DNA of 64,000 nt from Mariprofundaceae bacterium (GTDB lineage Bacteria > Pseudomonadota > Zetaproteobacteria > Mariprofundales > Mariprofundaceae). The notes below the pieces were generated by a model that was not told where the DNA came from, did not search any database, and saw only the letters and a program-made list of their open reading frames with translations. Below, one piece after another: positions 35,468 through 44,829 of this stretch. The translations under genes were made by a program, and so were the position numbers. The DNA lies in the NCBI GenBank assembly GCA_021772895.1, contig JAJFLC010000005.1, forward strand, positions 1 through 64,000. Reading direction: 5' to 3'. How positions within the stretch are numbered: position 1 is the stretch's first letter; every line of letters starts with the position of its first letter.

Positions 35468-36240
35468 ATGAGCTTCTTTTAGGTGCTTTTATGGTTGGTT
35501 TTTTAGGAAGCATGCATTGTGTAGGCATGTGTGGTGGTCTGGTAACAGCACTCTCGATGTCACGAACCCGATTGTGGTGGCCTGGCATTGTAAACTATCA
35601 GGTAGGACGTATTGCGACATATACATCGCTGGGCCTCATCATTGGCATACTCGGCGTTGCCACAACACAAATCCCATGGCTTTCAAATCCACAACAAATA
35701 TTAGCTGTAATCGCCGGCATATTGATGGTCGTTTTTGGTTTCAATCTTGCCGGCTGGCTTCCTGATCCATTTGTACGAAACCTGGCAAAGATAACAGCTG
35801 CGATTGGTCTGACTCGCTGGGTTCATACAGCTTCAACCAGCCGTATGCCTATGAGCTGGTTCATGGTCGGTCTATTTAATGGTCTGTTACCCTGCGGACT
35901 TGTATATGCCGGATTGGCTTTAAGCTTGGGTAGTGGTGACATCTTACTTTCAGCATCCATGATGTTTGCATTTGGCCTTGGCACAGTGCCAGCAATGACC
36001 GTCATACCCTGGATTCTCAAATTCGCTTCACCTTCACTTCGGGGAAAATTATTAAAAATCGCTGCTATTTTATTGATTGGGCTCGGCATTTTAACAGCGT
36101 TACGCGGAGGCGATTGGATGCATAAGATGCATGAACACCCTGCCTCAACTGCTGATGCTACAGCAACTCACGAGCACCACATGCCAATCACCCCATCAAA
36201 TCAGCCTACTGAATCTATGCCCATGCACCATGGGCATTAA
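35464..36240 (+). CDS. SafE/TauE-type membrane protein (DsbD-like transmembrane fold)
   Basis: 258 residues with six or so helices. The N-terminal GSMHCVGMCGG motif carries the conserved Cys/His of the heavy-metal-associated SafE branch usually found beside cbb3 oxidase genes, and GLLPCGLVYAG is the matching second-half motif. The C-terminal ~30 residues are rich in His and Met (MHKMHEHP, MPMHHGH), which suggests copper binding. In other proteobacteria, members of this branch influence copper supply to cbb3 oxidase. That role fits the surroundings but is not proven here. Confidence 0.8.
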   Translation: MNELLLGAFMVGFLGSMHCVGMCGGLVTALSMSRTRLWWPGIVNYQVGRIATYTSLGLIIGILGVATTQIPWLSNPQQILAVIAGILMVVFGFNLAGWLPDPFVRNLAKITAAIGLTRWVHTASTSRMPMSWFMVGLFNGLLPCGLVYAGLALSLGSGDILLSASMMFAFGLGTVPAMTVIPWILKFASPSLRGKLLKIAAILLIGLGILTALRGGDWMHKMHEHPASTADATATHEHHMPITPSNQPTESMPMHHGH

Positions 36241-36249
36241 CAATTAACC

Positions 36250-36408
36250 ATGTCGTGGGCAGGTTTCATTGAACTTGGGCTTTTTTTAATATTAGCAGGC
36301 ATCGTTCTCTGGATCTTCTTTGCACCTGGCAAACATTCCAAAAAACATAAAGACAAACACCCTGATTCAAATGCGACACATCACCGCACCCATCATGATA
36401 AAAATTGA
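36250..36408 (+). CDS. 52-residue His-rich single-helix membrane protein
   Basis: The ATG lies 9 bases after the SafE-type stop. A hydrophobic helix (FIELGLFLILAGIVLWIFF) is followed by a short charged tail with seven His among about 22 residues (KHSKKHKDKHPDSN, THHRTHHDK). The layout recalls CcoQ-type small subunits, but the tail looks metal-binding. The ribosome site is weak, so expression probably depends on coupling to the gene before it. Confidence 0.6.
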   Translation: MSWAGFIELGLFLILAGIVLWIFFAPGKHSKKHKDKHPDSNATHHRTHHDKN

Positions 36409-36523
36409 GCTCAAACATGTCATCCTTCTTGTATCAATGGACAAATAACTGTCCATGAATAAGTAAGTGATTTGAATGTTTATGGATATTTGCAAAGCAC
36501 GCAGGGCTTGGCCTATAGGTAAA

Positions 36524-36556
36524 GATGCTGTGGTGGCTTATCGCCACCACAGCATC
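36524..36556. terminator. Perfect 14-bp hairpin downstream of katG
   Basis: GATGCTGTGGTGGC (36524-36537) and its complement (36543-36556) flank a 5-nt loop. There is no T-run. It lies between convergent transcripts. Confidence 0.6.
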
Positions 36557-36568
36557 AGAGCATGACGG

Positions 36569-38815
36569 TTACATCATTTGTCCGTTATCAAAGCGGTCAA
36601 GGTTCATGACCTTGACCCAGGCATCTACAAAGTCGCGCACAAACTTCTCTTTCGAGTTATCAAATGCATAGACCTCTGCAATAGCGCGCAGCTCGGAGTT
36701 TGATCCGAAAACAAGATCTACAGGCGTAGCGGTCCATTTAAGCTTACCTGTCTTGCGATCAAGCCCTTCATACACGCCATCAGATTTGGACGATTTCTTC
36801 CATGTCGTAGACATATCAAGCAGGTTTACAAAAAAAGCATTATTCAATGTCCCTGGTTTACCTGTAAACACACCATGTTTAGATTTTCCGGAATTGGCAT
36901 TTAGCGCACGCATGCCACCCACCAAAACCGTCATTTCAGGAACGCTCAGGTTCAACAGGCTTGCTTTGTCGACAAGCATTTCCGCTGGTGATCTATCGTT
37001 GCCGCTACCGAAGTAATTACGGAACCCATCTGCTTTTGGCTCCAGCACTGAAAAAGATTTCACATCGGTCTGTTTCTGCGATGCATCTGCACGGCCCGGC
37101 CTAAACGGAACCTCTACACGATATCCTGCATCCTTCGCAGCTTTCTCTATGGCAGCAGCGCCACCCAGAACAATCAGGTCGGCAAGCGAAACCTTCGTTC
37201 CATCCCGTTGCGATCTGTTGAAGGCTTTTTGGGTTTTCTTTAAAATCCGAAGCACTTTCTTCAGCTCAGCCGGATTATTCACCGCCCAGTTTTTTTGCGG
37301 CTCAAGAGCAATACGCGCCCCATTTGCACCACCACGCATGTCACTGCCGCGGAAGGTTGATGCGGATGCCCAGGCTGTTCTGATCAGCTTAGGCACAGTC
37401 AAGCCCGATTTCAGAATCTTCTCTTTAAGCTTCCTGATGTCTCCTGCATCAATCAGCTTATAATCAACTTTCGGAATTGGATCTTGCCAGACAAGGGAGA
37501 CATCTGGCACATCGGCCCCGACATAACGTGCACGTGGCCCCATATCCCGGTGGGTTAGCTTAAACCAGGCTTTAGCGAATGCGTTTTCAAATGCTTCAGG
37601 ATGTTTCTGGAAGCGCTTCGCTATCTTTTTAAAGCCTGGATCAAACTTGAGAGCCAGATCTGTGGTAAACATGATCGGAGCATGGAACTTACCCTTAATA
37701 TGGGCATCCGGCACCATATCCGAGGCAGATTCATCAGTTGGTATCCACTGCGTGGCTCCGGCAGGACTCCTGGTTTTTTTCCATTCGAAATGAAATAAAT
37801 TATCCAGATACATGGTTGTCCACTGAGCCGGAGAAGATGTCCATGCCCCTTCAAAGCCACTGGTCACTGTATCTTCAGCATGACCTTTACCACATTTGTT
37901 TTTCCAGCCAAACCCCTGTTCTTCAATGGCGGCACCGCCAGGCTCAGCCCCAACGCACTTAGGCACATCATGAGCACCATGTGCTTTACCAAATGTATGC
38001 CCGCCTGCAATGAGTGCTACAATTTCTTCATCATTCATCGCCATGCGACCAAAGGATTCACGAATATCCTTTGCAGCCAGCAGCGGATCCGGGTTTCCGT
38101 TTGGCCCTTCCGGATTGACGTAAATCAACCCCATCTGCACGGCGGCGAGAGGTTTTTGCAACTTGCCATCTTTATCGCGGCGTTGGTGATCAAGAAATTT
38201 GCTTTCAGGCCCCCAATAGACCAAGTCGGGCTCCCAGTCATCCGCACGACCACCGGCAAAACCAAGCGTTTTGAAGCCCATGTTTTCCATGCCGACATTG
38301 CCTGCCAGAACCATCAGATCAGCCCATGAAAGCTTCTCTCCATATTTCTGCTTAACCGGCCAAAGCAGGCGTCTGGCTTTATCAAGGTTGCCATTGTCAG
38401 GCCAGCTGTTGAGAGGATCAAAGCGTTGTTGACCGCCACCAGCACCGCCACGCCCATCATGTATGCGATATGTGCCCGCGCTGTGCCAGGCCATGCGAAC
38501 GAAAAACGGCCCATAGTTTCCATAGTCTGATGGCCACCACGCTTGTGACGTGGTCAACAAAGTATCAATATCTTTCTTCACGGCCTGAAGGTTCAGGGTT
38601 TTAAACGCTTCAGCATAATTAAATGTTTCACCATAAGGATTTGATTTAACATCATGGGCGCGAAGAGGGCTGAGATTGAGTTGCTCAGGCCACCAGAACT
38701 GGTTTGGCTTCGCTTCACCCTTACCTGAAACAGGCGTTGCTAAAGCCGCCGTTGATAGCGATACGATCATCAAACCCGCTATTATGATAGTCATGGGTAA
38801 GTTACGTTTTTTCAT
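36569..38815 (-). CDS. katG: Catalase-peroxidase KatG with export signal
   Basis: 748 residues. The usual two-domain haem enzyme is preceded by a Sec signal ([19 protein letters not shown]), so this copy probably works in the periplasm, like KatP-type variants. The distal pocket has R107, W110 and H111 ([12 protein letters not shown]), and the proximal His is in [11 protein letters not shown]. The Tyr and Met of the Met-Tyr-Trp adduct are in [12 protein letters not shown] and GRMAMNDEE. It removes hydrogen peroxide. Divergent from oxyR, with an OxyR operator between them. Confidence 0.95.
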   Translation of the reverse strand: MKKRNLPMTIIIAGLMIVSLSTAALATPVSGKGEAKPNQFWWPEQLNLSPLRAHDVKSNPYGETFNYAEAFKTLNLQAVKKDIDTLLTTSQAWWPSDYGNYGPFFVRMAWHSAGTYRIHDGRGGAGGGQQRFDPLNSWPDNGNLDKARRLLWPVKQKYGEKLSWADLMVLAGNVGMENMGFKTLGFAGGRADDWEPDLVYWGPESKFLDHQRRDKDGKLQKPLAAVQMGLIYVNPEGPNGNPDPLLAAKDIRESFGRMAMNDEEIVALIAGGHTFGKAHGAHDVPKCVGAEPGGAAIEEQGFGWKNKCGKGHAEDTVTSGFEGAWTSSPAQWTTMYLDNLFHFEWKKTRSPAGATQWIPTDESASDMVPDAHIKGKFHAPIMFTTDLALKFDPGFKKIAKRFQKHPEAFENAFAKAWFKLTHRDMGPRARYVGADVPDVSLVWQDPIPKVDYKLIDAGDIRKLKEKILKSGLTVPKLIRTAWASASTFRGSDMRGGANGARIALEPQKNWAVNNPAELKKVLRILKKTQKAFNRSQRDGTKVSLADLIVLGGAAAIEKAAKDAGYRVEVPFRPGRADASQKQTDVKSFSVLEPKADGFRNYFGSGNDRSPAEMLVDKASLLNLSVPEMTVLVGGMRALNANSGKSKHGVFTGKPGTLNNAFFVNLLDMSTTWKKSSKSDGVYEGLDRKTGKLKWTATPVDLVFGSNSELRAIAEVYAFDNSKEKFVRDFVDAWVKVMNLDRFDNGQMM

Positions 38816-38948
38816 AGTGAATATCCTCCTTATTACGAATGCTACTTATGCAGCAGCTTTTAAAACTCCGTTGTCTGCCTGGCTACATCATTATAGACGC
38901 TTCGTGCGACTCTGTTTCTCATGATATCAATCACTAATTCCATGTATA

Positions 38949-38985
38949 ATTGATTGTTTCTATGCTATCTATAGATTAAAACTAT
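38949..38985. promoter_or_regulatory. OxyR operator between katG and oxyR
   Basis: Two 15-bp elements, ATTGATTGTTTCTAT (38949-38963) and ATAGATTAAAACTAT (38971-38985), are separated by 7 bp. They follow the OxyR consensus ATAG-N-T-N3-A-N-CTAT twice in tandem; the right half fits perfectly and the left with two mismatches. It lies 28 bp before the oxyR start and 130 bp from katG. Confidence 0.8.
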
Positions 38986-39013
38986 AGCCGTCGTGCTAAA
39001 TGGAGCTGTTAAT

Positions 39014-39892
39014 ATGAATTTTCGTGAAATGTCTTATGTGGTTGCAGTGGCGGATTTGCGTAATTTCAGTCTGGCAGCCAAGCAATGTCATGTGAGCCAG
39101 CCAACATTGAGTGTTCAAATAAGAAAACTTGAGGAATCTTTAGAAGTAAAGATTTTTGAACGCGACAACAAACACGTCATGGTTACCGAAGAAGGCAGGG
39201 CTGTTATAGAATCTGCAAGGCGAATTTTGCAGGAAGTTGAAACCATCAAAGAAATTGCTGAACGTTCCAGAAACCCTTTTGCAGGAAAATTTCGACTCGG
39301 GGCCTTTCCAACGCTATCTACCTATATATTTCCTAATATTGTCCCACAGATTAAGGAACTTATGCCCGACTTACGTCTAATTCTTATTGAAGAAAAAACG
39401 TCTGCTTTAATCGACAGACTCCACAAGGGAGAGATTGACGCAGCACTACTTGCCATGCCAGTACATGAGGATTTTTTTGAGATAAAAGAATTGTTTGATG
39501 ATAGGTTTTTCCTGGCTGTTCCATCAGATCACCCTTTGATACAAAACACCGAAATAGACATGGAAGAACTTGCCCAATACCCTCTATTGCTGCTTGAAGA
39601 AGGTCACTGTCTGCGAGATAATGCACTGGAAGTCTGTCAGCAGCATAATATTCCTGAAGAACAGGACTTTCGGGCTACAGGCCTTGAAACACTGCGCCAA
39701 ATGGTCAAGGCTGGAACAGGAATCACCCTAATGCCGGAAATAGCCATCAATTATCCTGAAATGGGGATACATTATATTCCTTTTAAAGATCCGGCTCCAC
39801 ACAGAACAATCGGGCTGGTTTACCGTAAAATATCCACTAAAAAAGAGATCCTCCATAAAGTTGAGGGACTATTGAAACATGCTCATCACTAG
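39014..39892 (+). CDS. oxyR: Hydrogen peroxide regulator OxyR
   Basis: 292 residues from the ATG at 39014, with GGAG about 8 nt upstream; an earlier in-frame ATG has no ribosome site. It has a LysR winged helix (FSLAAKQCHVSQPTLSVQIRKLE) and a periplasmic-binding-like sensor domain. The redox pair is C199 and C208 in GHCLRDNALEVC, the same numbering as in E. coli. Peroxide oxidises the pair and switches DNA binding. Probably autoregulated and controlling katG through the shared operator. Confidence 0.94.
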   Translation: MNFREMSYVVAVADLRNFSLAAKQCHVSQPTLSVQIRKLEESLEVKIFERDNKHVMVTEEGRAVIESARRILQEVETIKEIAERSRNPFAGKFRLGAFPTLSTYIFPNIVPQIKELMPDLRLILIEEKTSALIDRLHKGEIDAALLAMPVHEDFFEIKELFDDRFFLAVPSDHPLIQNTEIDMEELAQYPLLLLEEGHCLRDNALEVCQQHNIPEEQDFRATGLETLRQMVKAGTGITLMPEIAINYPEMGIHYIPFKDPAPHRTIGLVYRKISTKKEILHKVEGLLKHAHH

Positions 39893-39935
39893 TACAAATG
39901 CCAATCAAAGTCCCACATGCCTGTGGTACATCGAC

Positions 39936-39957
39936 CGTTTGACATGAATGTCAAACG
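39936..39957. promoter_or_regulatory. Near-contiguous 22-bp palindrome upstream of the CbiM-like gene
   Basis: CGTTTGACAT, GA, ATGTCAAACG. The arms are 10 bp and perfect, with no T-run, so an operator is more likely than a terminator. The core TTGAC-N6-GTCAA resembles CRP/FNR-superfamily spacing; the regulator is unknown. Confidence 0.5.
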
Positions 39958-40071
39958 TGAGCATTCATTAAGCTGCATCATAGAGACACAAACAGCATAA
40001 AAACATCCTCCAATGACACATAGCTTCACATAAATCTCAACTTTATTGATTGTTTGGAGTAATATTCTCAT

Positions 40072-40737
40072 ATGCACATGCCAGATGGTTTCCTTCCTCA
40101 GTATTTGCTCATCATTTGCAATGTGCTTGCTATCATTTTTGGCTGCATTGCTATCTGGCGAACTGAATTGCGCTACTGGTCCGGTTACGCAGAAGGTTTA
40201 CAGATCGGTTTTATTTTTGTTGCGCTCTGTGGCCTTTATATGTTGCAAGCAGATATCAAACCCGGCACCGCTGTCCACTGGCTTGGCGTGATGTTGACTG
40301 TGATGATGATTGGTCCGTGGGCTGCCATTTTGCTTCTATCGGCCGTACATGTTTTTTTGCTTCTTGCTTTCTCTATTGGTGGCATCCAAACACTCGGTTT
40401 TAACATCAGTGTCTGTGTTTTACTTCCGGTTCTGGTTGCCTCAGCAACCCATTATTTTTTCTATTATAACTTCCCCAGAATTGTACCTGTCTATTTTGCC
40501 AAGGTCGGCTTTGGTGATTTGTTATGTATGTTATCTGTTGACGCTGTGCTGACAGCCTGTTTGTTTCAGTGGTTTACTTACCCCTCATTTGTCATTTGGG
40601 AAGATTTCACACTGCTTCTGGCTCTGATGGGAGGCATGGAAGCCCTGATCAGTACATGGATCGTCTCGTTACTGGTCTGTTTCCTGCCGGGTTGGCTGGT
40701 TACTTTCAGCGATGAGGAGTATTTACATGGGAAATAA
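40072..40737 (+). CDS. Solitary CbiM-like membrane protein
   Basis: 221 residues, about six or seven helices. It opens MHMPDGFLP, close to the MHIPDGFL start of CbiM/NikM, where the N-terminal amine and His2 bind Co or Ni in ECF uptake systems. No CbiN, CbiQ or CbiO genes accompany it. It resembles the solitary CbiM-like proteins (energy-coupling-factor permease annotation) found beside respiratory genes. Since neighbours handle copper for cbb3 oxidase, the metal may be different. GGAG lies about 11 nt upstream of the ATG. Confidence 0.65.
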   Translation: MHMPDGFLPQYLLIICNVLAIIFGCIAIWRTELRYWSGYAEGLQIGFIFVALCGLYMLQADIKPGTAVHWLGVMLTVMMIGPWAAILLLSAVHVFLLLAFSIGGIQTLGFNISVCVLLPVLVASATHYFFYYNFPRIVPVYFAKVGFGDLLCMLSVDAVLTACLFQWFTYPSFVIWEDFTLLLALMGGMEALISTWIVSLLVCFLPGWLVTFSDEEYLHGK

Positions 40738-40776
40738 ACCCCTAAACAAACACCATCATAACTGCACAGGACAAAG

Positions 40777-41427
40777 TCACTGCTGAGCCTGCGGCAAAGA
40801 AAAGGTTAAGATGTCTTTATCCTCAGGTTTGATCCATGCATCAAGCCCCATGAGAGGATACAAATAATGCACACTGCCATCGGCTTCGCTGCGCACATTA
40901 TCCGGCTTACCAAAACGGGTCTCAAGCATGGCCACATCCAACTGCACACTGGGCACCAGCCTTAATTCTTTCACAACCAGTTTTTTTACACTCAGAATAT
41001 CCTCATTTGATAAATTAACACGCGCGACACCATTCGGATAAATGCGCGGACTTGTTCCACGTTGACGCATCTGTTCAAGCAATGTTTCAGCAACATTTAA
41101 AACCAACATGATTTTACTATGATCAGCAATTGAAGGAAAATAAGCTTCAAGTTTTAACTGAAAGTTCTGATGACCATCCTCCGAGGCTTTCGGGTACATA
41201 AAAATTGCAGCGTCCGATCGGCTTCTAAGTGCAATTTCAGCATCCCGAACCGTACTTTCATTGAGCACCAAACCCATCACATGCAATTTTCCAACCGGAT
41301 CAATCCAGGGGCGACGATGTTCTGCATCGGAACCTGCCTGCTCCTCACCAACCTTGAAGCTTTCACTGGTCCAGAAGAACGTTCCTAAACCAACAACCAC
41401 AATAAACAGCAATACAAATTTACCCAT
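40777..41427 (-). CDS. Membrane-anchored protein, paralog of the one at 34790-35467
   Basis: 216 residues. One N-terminal helix (FVLLFIVVVGLGTFFW) is followed by a periplasmic domain related to the 34790 protein (shared MGL, LEAY, YPNGVAR, FGKP, GSVHYLYPLMGLD). It overlaps the ccoS stop by one base (TGATG), so it belongs to the ccoGHIS operon. I do not recognise a named family. Position suggests a cbb3 assembly or metal-delivery accessory. Confidence 0.75.
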   Translation of the reverse strand: MGKFVLLFIVVVGLGTFFWTSESFKVGEEQAGSDAEHRRPWIDPVGKLHVMGLVLNESTVRDAEIALRSRSDAAIFMYPKASEDGHQNFQLKLEAYFPSIADHSKIMLVLNVAETLLEQMRQRGTSPRIYPNGVARVNLSNEDILSVKKLVVKELRLVPSVQLDVAMLETRFGKPDNVRSEADGSVHYLYPLMGLDAWIKPEDKDILTFSLPQAQQ

Positions 41428-41687
41428 CAGTCCTTTTTGTCCTCTATGGAAACATCTTCAATATCATCGCCAACATCATCTTTTCCGTCCTTTTTGTCAC
41501 TTGCCGCTTCCAGAGTCGCTTTTTGTTTATCCCGACCGGGAATCATATCTTCATCATCCATCAGAATGCGATAAGCCTCGCCTTCCATATCATCATACTG
41601 ATCCGACTTTACTGACCAGCGGAACACAATGAGTGCTACAACACTGAACATCAATGCGGCAGGTATTAACATTAAAATAATATCCAT
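41427..41687 (-). CDS. ccoS: cbb3 oxidase maturation protein CcoS
   Basis: 86 residues. The N-terminal helix (LMLIPAALMFSVVALIVFRW), followed by SGQ-like SDQYDDMEGEAYRILMDDE, is the CcoS pattern. An acidic/Lys tail makes it longer than the usual ~50-70. CcoS is needed for cofactor insertion into cbb3 oxidase. AGGAG lies 8 nt upstream. Confidence 0.85.
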   Translation of the reverse strand: MDIILMLIPAALMFSVVALIVFRWSVKSDQYDDMEGEAYRILMDDEDMIPGRDKQKATLEAASDKKDGKDDVGDDIEDVSIEDKKD

Positions 41688-41728
41688 CTCAGTTCTCCTT
41701 AACCCTCACCTTCAACCGCACCTCAACC

Positions 41729-44254
41729 TCATCTCGAATATCTTACACGGCGCCGAATCAGCAAGGCATTTCCAATGACCAACAATGATGAAGCAGGCAT
41801 CGCAATCGCTGCTAACAACGGATGAATCATTCCTGCCATCGCCAAAGGCACAAGCAACACATTATATCCCAATGACAACGTCAGGTTCTGCTTGATCGTT
41901 CGCATCGTCTGCTTCGACAACCGGGCCGCAACAAGTAGCCTGTCCAGGCCTCCCAGCAGCACCATGTCTGCTGCCTGTGCCGAAATATCTGTCGCCTGCC
42001 CCATCGCAATGCCGACATTGGCCTGCGTCAATGCCGGGGCATCATTGATGCCATCCCCCACCATCGCCACCGTCAGCCCCTGTTCCTGCAAAGCTTGAAT
42101 CTGTTTCGACTTATCTCCGGGTAATACTTCGGCAATCACATCAATATGTCTGTCGGCCACACCCTCTCCGACATTCTCAGGAAATAATTGACCTGCAATC
42201 GCCTGAGCCGCAGCAGTGCGATCGCCGGTAAGTAAACTCACGCCTTTACCGGAGTTAAGAATACTTTTCACTACATTCGCCGCCTCCGGGCGTAACTCAT
42301 CACCCAAAACCATCCAGGCCAACAGTTTCACATCATCAAAAATAACAACAATTGTTCGCCCAAGCTTTTCCTGATCATCAATCGCCTGCTTTATACTCAC
42401 ATCCAGCTTGATACCATTCGCTTCCAGCCAGCCCAAAGAACCGACATGCCATGTGTTTCCATCAATCACAGCCTGAACACCACGCCCCGCCACATTTGTG
42501 AAGTCCGACAAATTTACCGGTGTTGGGTAGTCCGCCAGAAAATTTACAATCGCCCCTGCAAGAACATGCTCGGAAGCATGTTCCAAAGCACGAACTGCCG
42601 ACCATATTTCAGATTTTTCAGGCTGTTCATCAGTGCCATATTTCACGATTTCTGCATGCACCACATTCACTCGCCCTTGAGTCAATGTGCCGGTTTTATC
42701 AAACACAACATGATCAATGCCCGCCAACTGCTCCAGAGCAGCACCTTGCTTAATCAACACGCCAAGCTTACCTGCATGGCCTGCTCCGATCGTGATTGCC
42801 ATTGGTGTAGCCAAACCCAAAGCACACGGGCACGTAATGATCAAAACCGTCACCGCTGACATCACCGCAAAAGCCAGATCCGCCTTCCACCACCAAAATA
42901 GCAGTGTCCCGGCAGCAAGAATTAAAACGACTGCAACAAACCAGGGAACAATTCGATCTGCCAGTCTTTGAATCTCCACTTTCGATGTTTGCGCCTGCTC
43001 AACCAGATCAACAATATGAGCCAACACAGATTTATGGCCAACATCTGTAGCACGCACATGCATCTGACCTGAGATGTTTAAGGTGCCACCGACCACATGG
43101 CTTCCGGTTTTTTTAGCAACAGGATACGACTCCCCGGACAACATCGACTCATCAACATCAGAAGCACCATGCACAACTTCGCCATCCACAGGAATACGGT
43201 CACCGGGTTTCACCCGAAGCACGTCCCCTTCATCAACTGAGCGCAAAGGAATCAACTGTTCAGCACCTGCTTCATCAAGACGCAAAGCTGAACGTGGTAA
43301 CAGGCCTAATAAATGCCGTGTGGCTGAACTGGCAACTTCGCGCGCGGATGATTCCAGAAAACGCCCCACCAGAATCAGAAAAACAAACATGGATACCGAA
43401 TCAAAATAGACATGATTTTCAATGCCTGCTACCGGAGCAATCGTCGCCGATGCTGACCACAAAAAACTGGCAGCGATACCAAGGCTAATGGGTACATCCA
43501 TATTCAGCTTTCCAGCACGCAATACTCTCCATGCCGAAGCAAAAAAGATATTGCCCGAATATGCAATTCCGGCAAACGTCAACACCATCGAATACCATTG
43601 AAAAATAGCGCGATATACATCTTCAATACCAAAAAAATCGCCTGCATATAAACAAACAGCCGCAGTCATCACGTTGGCAAATGCAAATCCGGCAAAGGTC
43701 ATCCGAAACATCAGATCCTGCCTGCGTTCTTTGTTTATTTTTTGCTCTAAATCCTCTTTATACGGGACAGCGCAATAGCCCACGCGGCCTATGGCAAGGA
43801 TAGCTTCTGATAACGCCATAACATCCGGCTGCCAGTGCAAACGAAGACGTTGTTTTGAATAATTAACTTCTGCATGTGTAACACCCGGAAGTTGAGATAA
43901 TGTATGTTCGATCAACCACACACAGGCCGGGCAATGAATGCCTTCAATCAACAGGTCGGCCTGATGCGTTCCATCAACGCGCTGGCGGACAAAATCAGCC
44001 TGAATCTGAATATGATTAAAGACGGCTGCATCTTCAGGCGCCTGTTCAGGCGGTGACCATTGCCGAAACTCCGGTGCAAACTGATAAAAATTATCGAGAC
44101 CTGAACTATATATAATCTGACAAACCTGAGCACAACCGTTACAACAAAAATATTTATTCTCTGAGGCAACTTCAGCGGTAACCGTACCTGTTTTGGGCAA
44201 ACCCAAACCACAATGAAAACAACCTTCAGCGGTTGCTGAATCCACCATATTCAC
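41729..44254 (-). CDS. ccoI: Copper P1B-type ATPase CcoI/FixI
   Basis: 841 residues. N-terminal metal-binding Cys segments (CFHCGLG and FCCNGCAQVC) are followed by an HMA domain with GIHCPACVW. Membrane helices carry the CPC motif in TCPCALGLATPMA. The phosphorylation site is DKTGTLTQG, and GDGINDAPAL is the hinge. CcoI moves copper out of the cytosol for the CuB site of CcoN. The start is GTG at 44254 or ATG at 44248; neither has a strong ribosome site. It lies 6 bases after ccoH. Confidence 0.93.
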   Translation of the reverse strand: MNMVDSATAEGCFHCGLGLPKTGTVTAEVASENKYFCCNGCAQVCQIIYSSGLDNFYQFAPEFRQWSPPEQAPEDAAVFNHIQIQADFVRQRVDGTHQADLLIEGIHCPACVWLIEHTLSQLPGVTHAEVNYSKQRLRLHWQPDVMALSEAILAIGRVGYCAVPYKEDLEQKINKERRQDLMFRMTFAGFAFANVMTAAVCLYAGDFFGIEDVYRAIFQWYSMVLTFAGIAYSGNIFFASAWRVLRAGKLNMDVPISLGIAASFLWSASATIAPVAGIENHVYFDSVSMFVFLILVGRFLESSAREVASSATRHLLGLLPRSALRLDEAGAEQLIPLRSVDEGDVLRVKPGDRIPVDGEVVHGASDVDESMLSGESYPVAKKTGSHVVGGTLNISGQMHVRATDVGHKSVLAHIVDLVEQAQTSKVEIQRLADRIVPWFVAVVLILAAGTLLFWWWKADLAFAVMSAVTVLIITCPCALGLATPMAITIGAGHAGKLGVLIKQGAALEQLAGIDHVVFDKTGTLTQGRVNVVHAEIVKYGTDEQPEKSEIWSAVRALEHASEHVLAGAIVNFLADYPTPVNLSDFTNVAGRGVQAVIDGNTWHVGSLGWLEANGIKLDVSIKQAIDDQEKLGRTIVVIFDDVKLLAWMVLGDELRPEAANVVKSILNSGKGVSLLTGDRTAAAQAIAGQLFPENVGEGVADRHIDVIAEVLPGDKSKQIQALQEQGLTVAMVGDGINDAPALTQANVGIAMGQATDISAQAADMVLLGGLDRLLVAARLSKQTMRTIKQNLTLSLGYNVLLVPLAMAGMIHPLLAAIAMPASSLLVIGNALLIRRRVRYSR

Positions 44255-44260
44255 AATCGA

Positions 44261-44827
44261 CTATTCGCCTGTAATCAAGTTAACCACTTTCTCCAGCAAA
44301 GATCGTGTTTCGACACCATCACCAGCCACTTCAATGCGGCGATTCAACACATATTTCTCTTCTCCGGCACTAAACAACAAGTTAATGTCCCAAACACCTG
44401 GCAATGGCAGGCTAAGCTCTCCGGCGTATTTCCCCGATTGACCACTTTCTTTCAATGCTATAATCACATCAGCTTTGGCATCGCTGGGGCGATAGGCAGT
44501 GATTTCTGCTCTGCCACTGATCGGCTTGCCAGCACGATCAAGCACAGACAAATACATCTTTTCAACCTTATTAACATGCCAATTTGATTTGGCAGGAAGA
44601 CTGACTTGCCAGCCGCGCTTAGCCTGTGCGCGATATTGCTCATCAATTTTATTCTGCTGCAAGCCGTATTTATAATACTCTTCATTCACCAAACCACTGG
44701 AAGTTGAACCGCTCACAACAACAAATCCGTAATTCACAGCAAAAACCACCAAAAACAAACCGACCATCGCCCATACCCACGGGCTTCGGTATCCAGCACC
44801 TTGTTTTTTCTTTTGATTCATACTCAT
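44261..44827 (-). CDS. ccoH: cbb3 assembly protein CcoH/FixH
   Basis: 188 residues. One N-terminal helix (WVWAMVGLFLVVFAVNYGFVVV) is followed by a FixH domain with YYKYGLQQNKID and the closing LPGVWDINLLF. CcoH associates with the oxidase and stabilises its assembly. Two bases separate it from ccoG; ATG at 44827 or 44821. Confidence 0.9.
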   Translation of the reverse strand: MSMNQKKKQGAGYRSPWVWAMVGLFLVVFAVNYGFVVVSGSTSSGLVNEEYYKYGLQQNKIDEQYRAQAKRGWQVSLPAKSNWHVNKVEKMYLSVLDRAGKPISGRAEITAYRPSDAKADVIIALKESGQSGKYAGELSLPLPGVWDINLLFSAGEEKYVLNRRIEVAGDGVETRSLLEKVVNLITGE

Positions 44828-44829
44828 GC

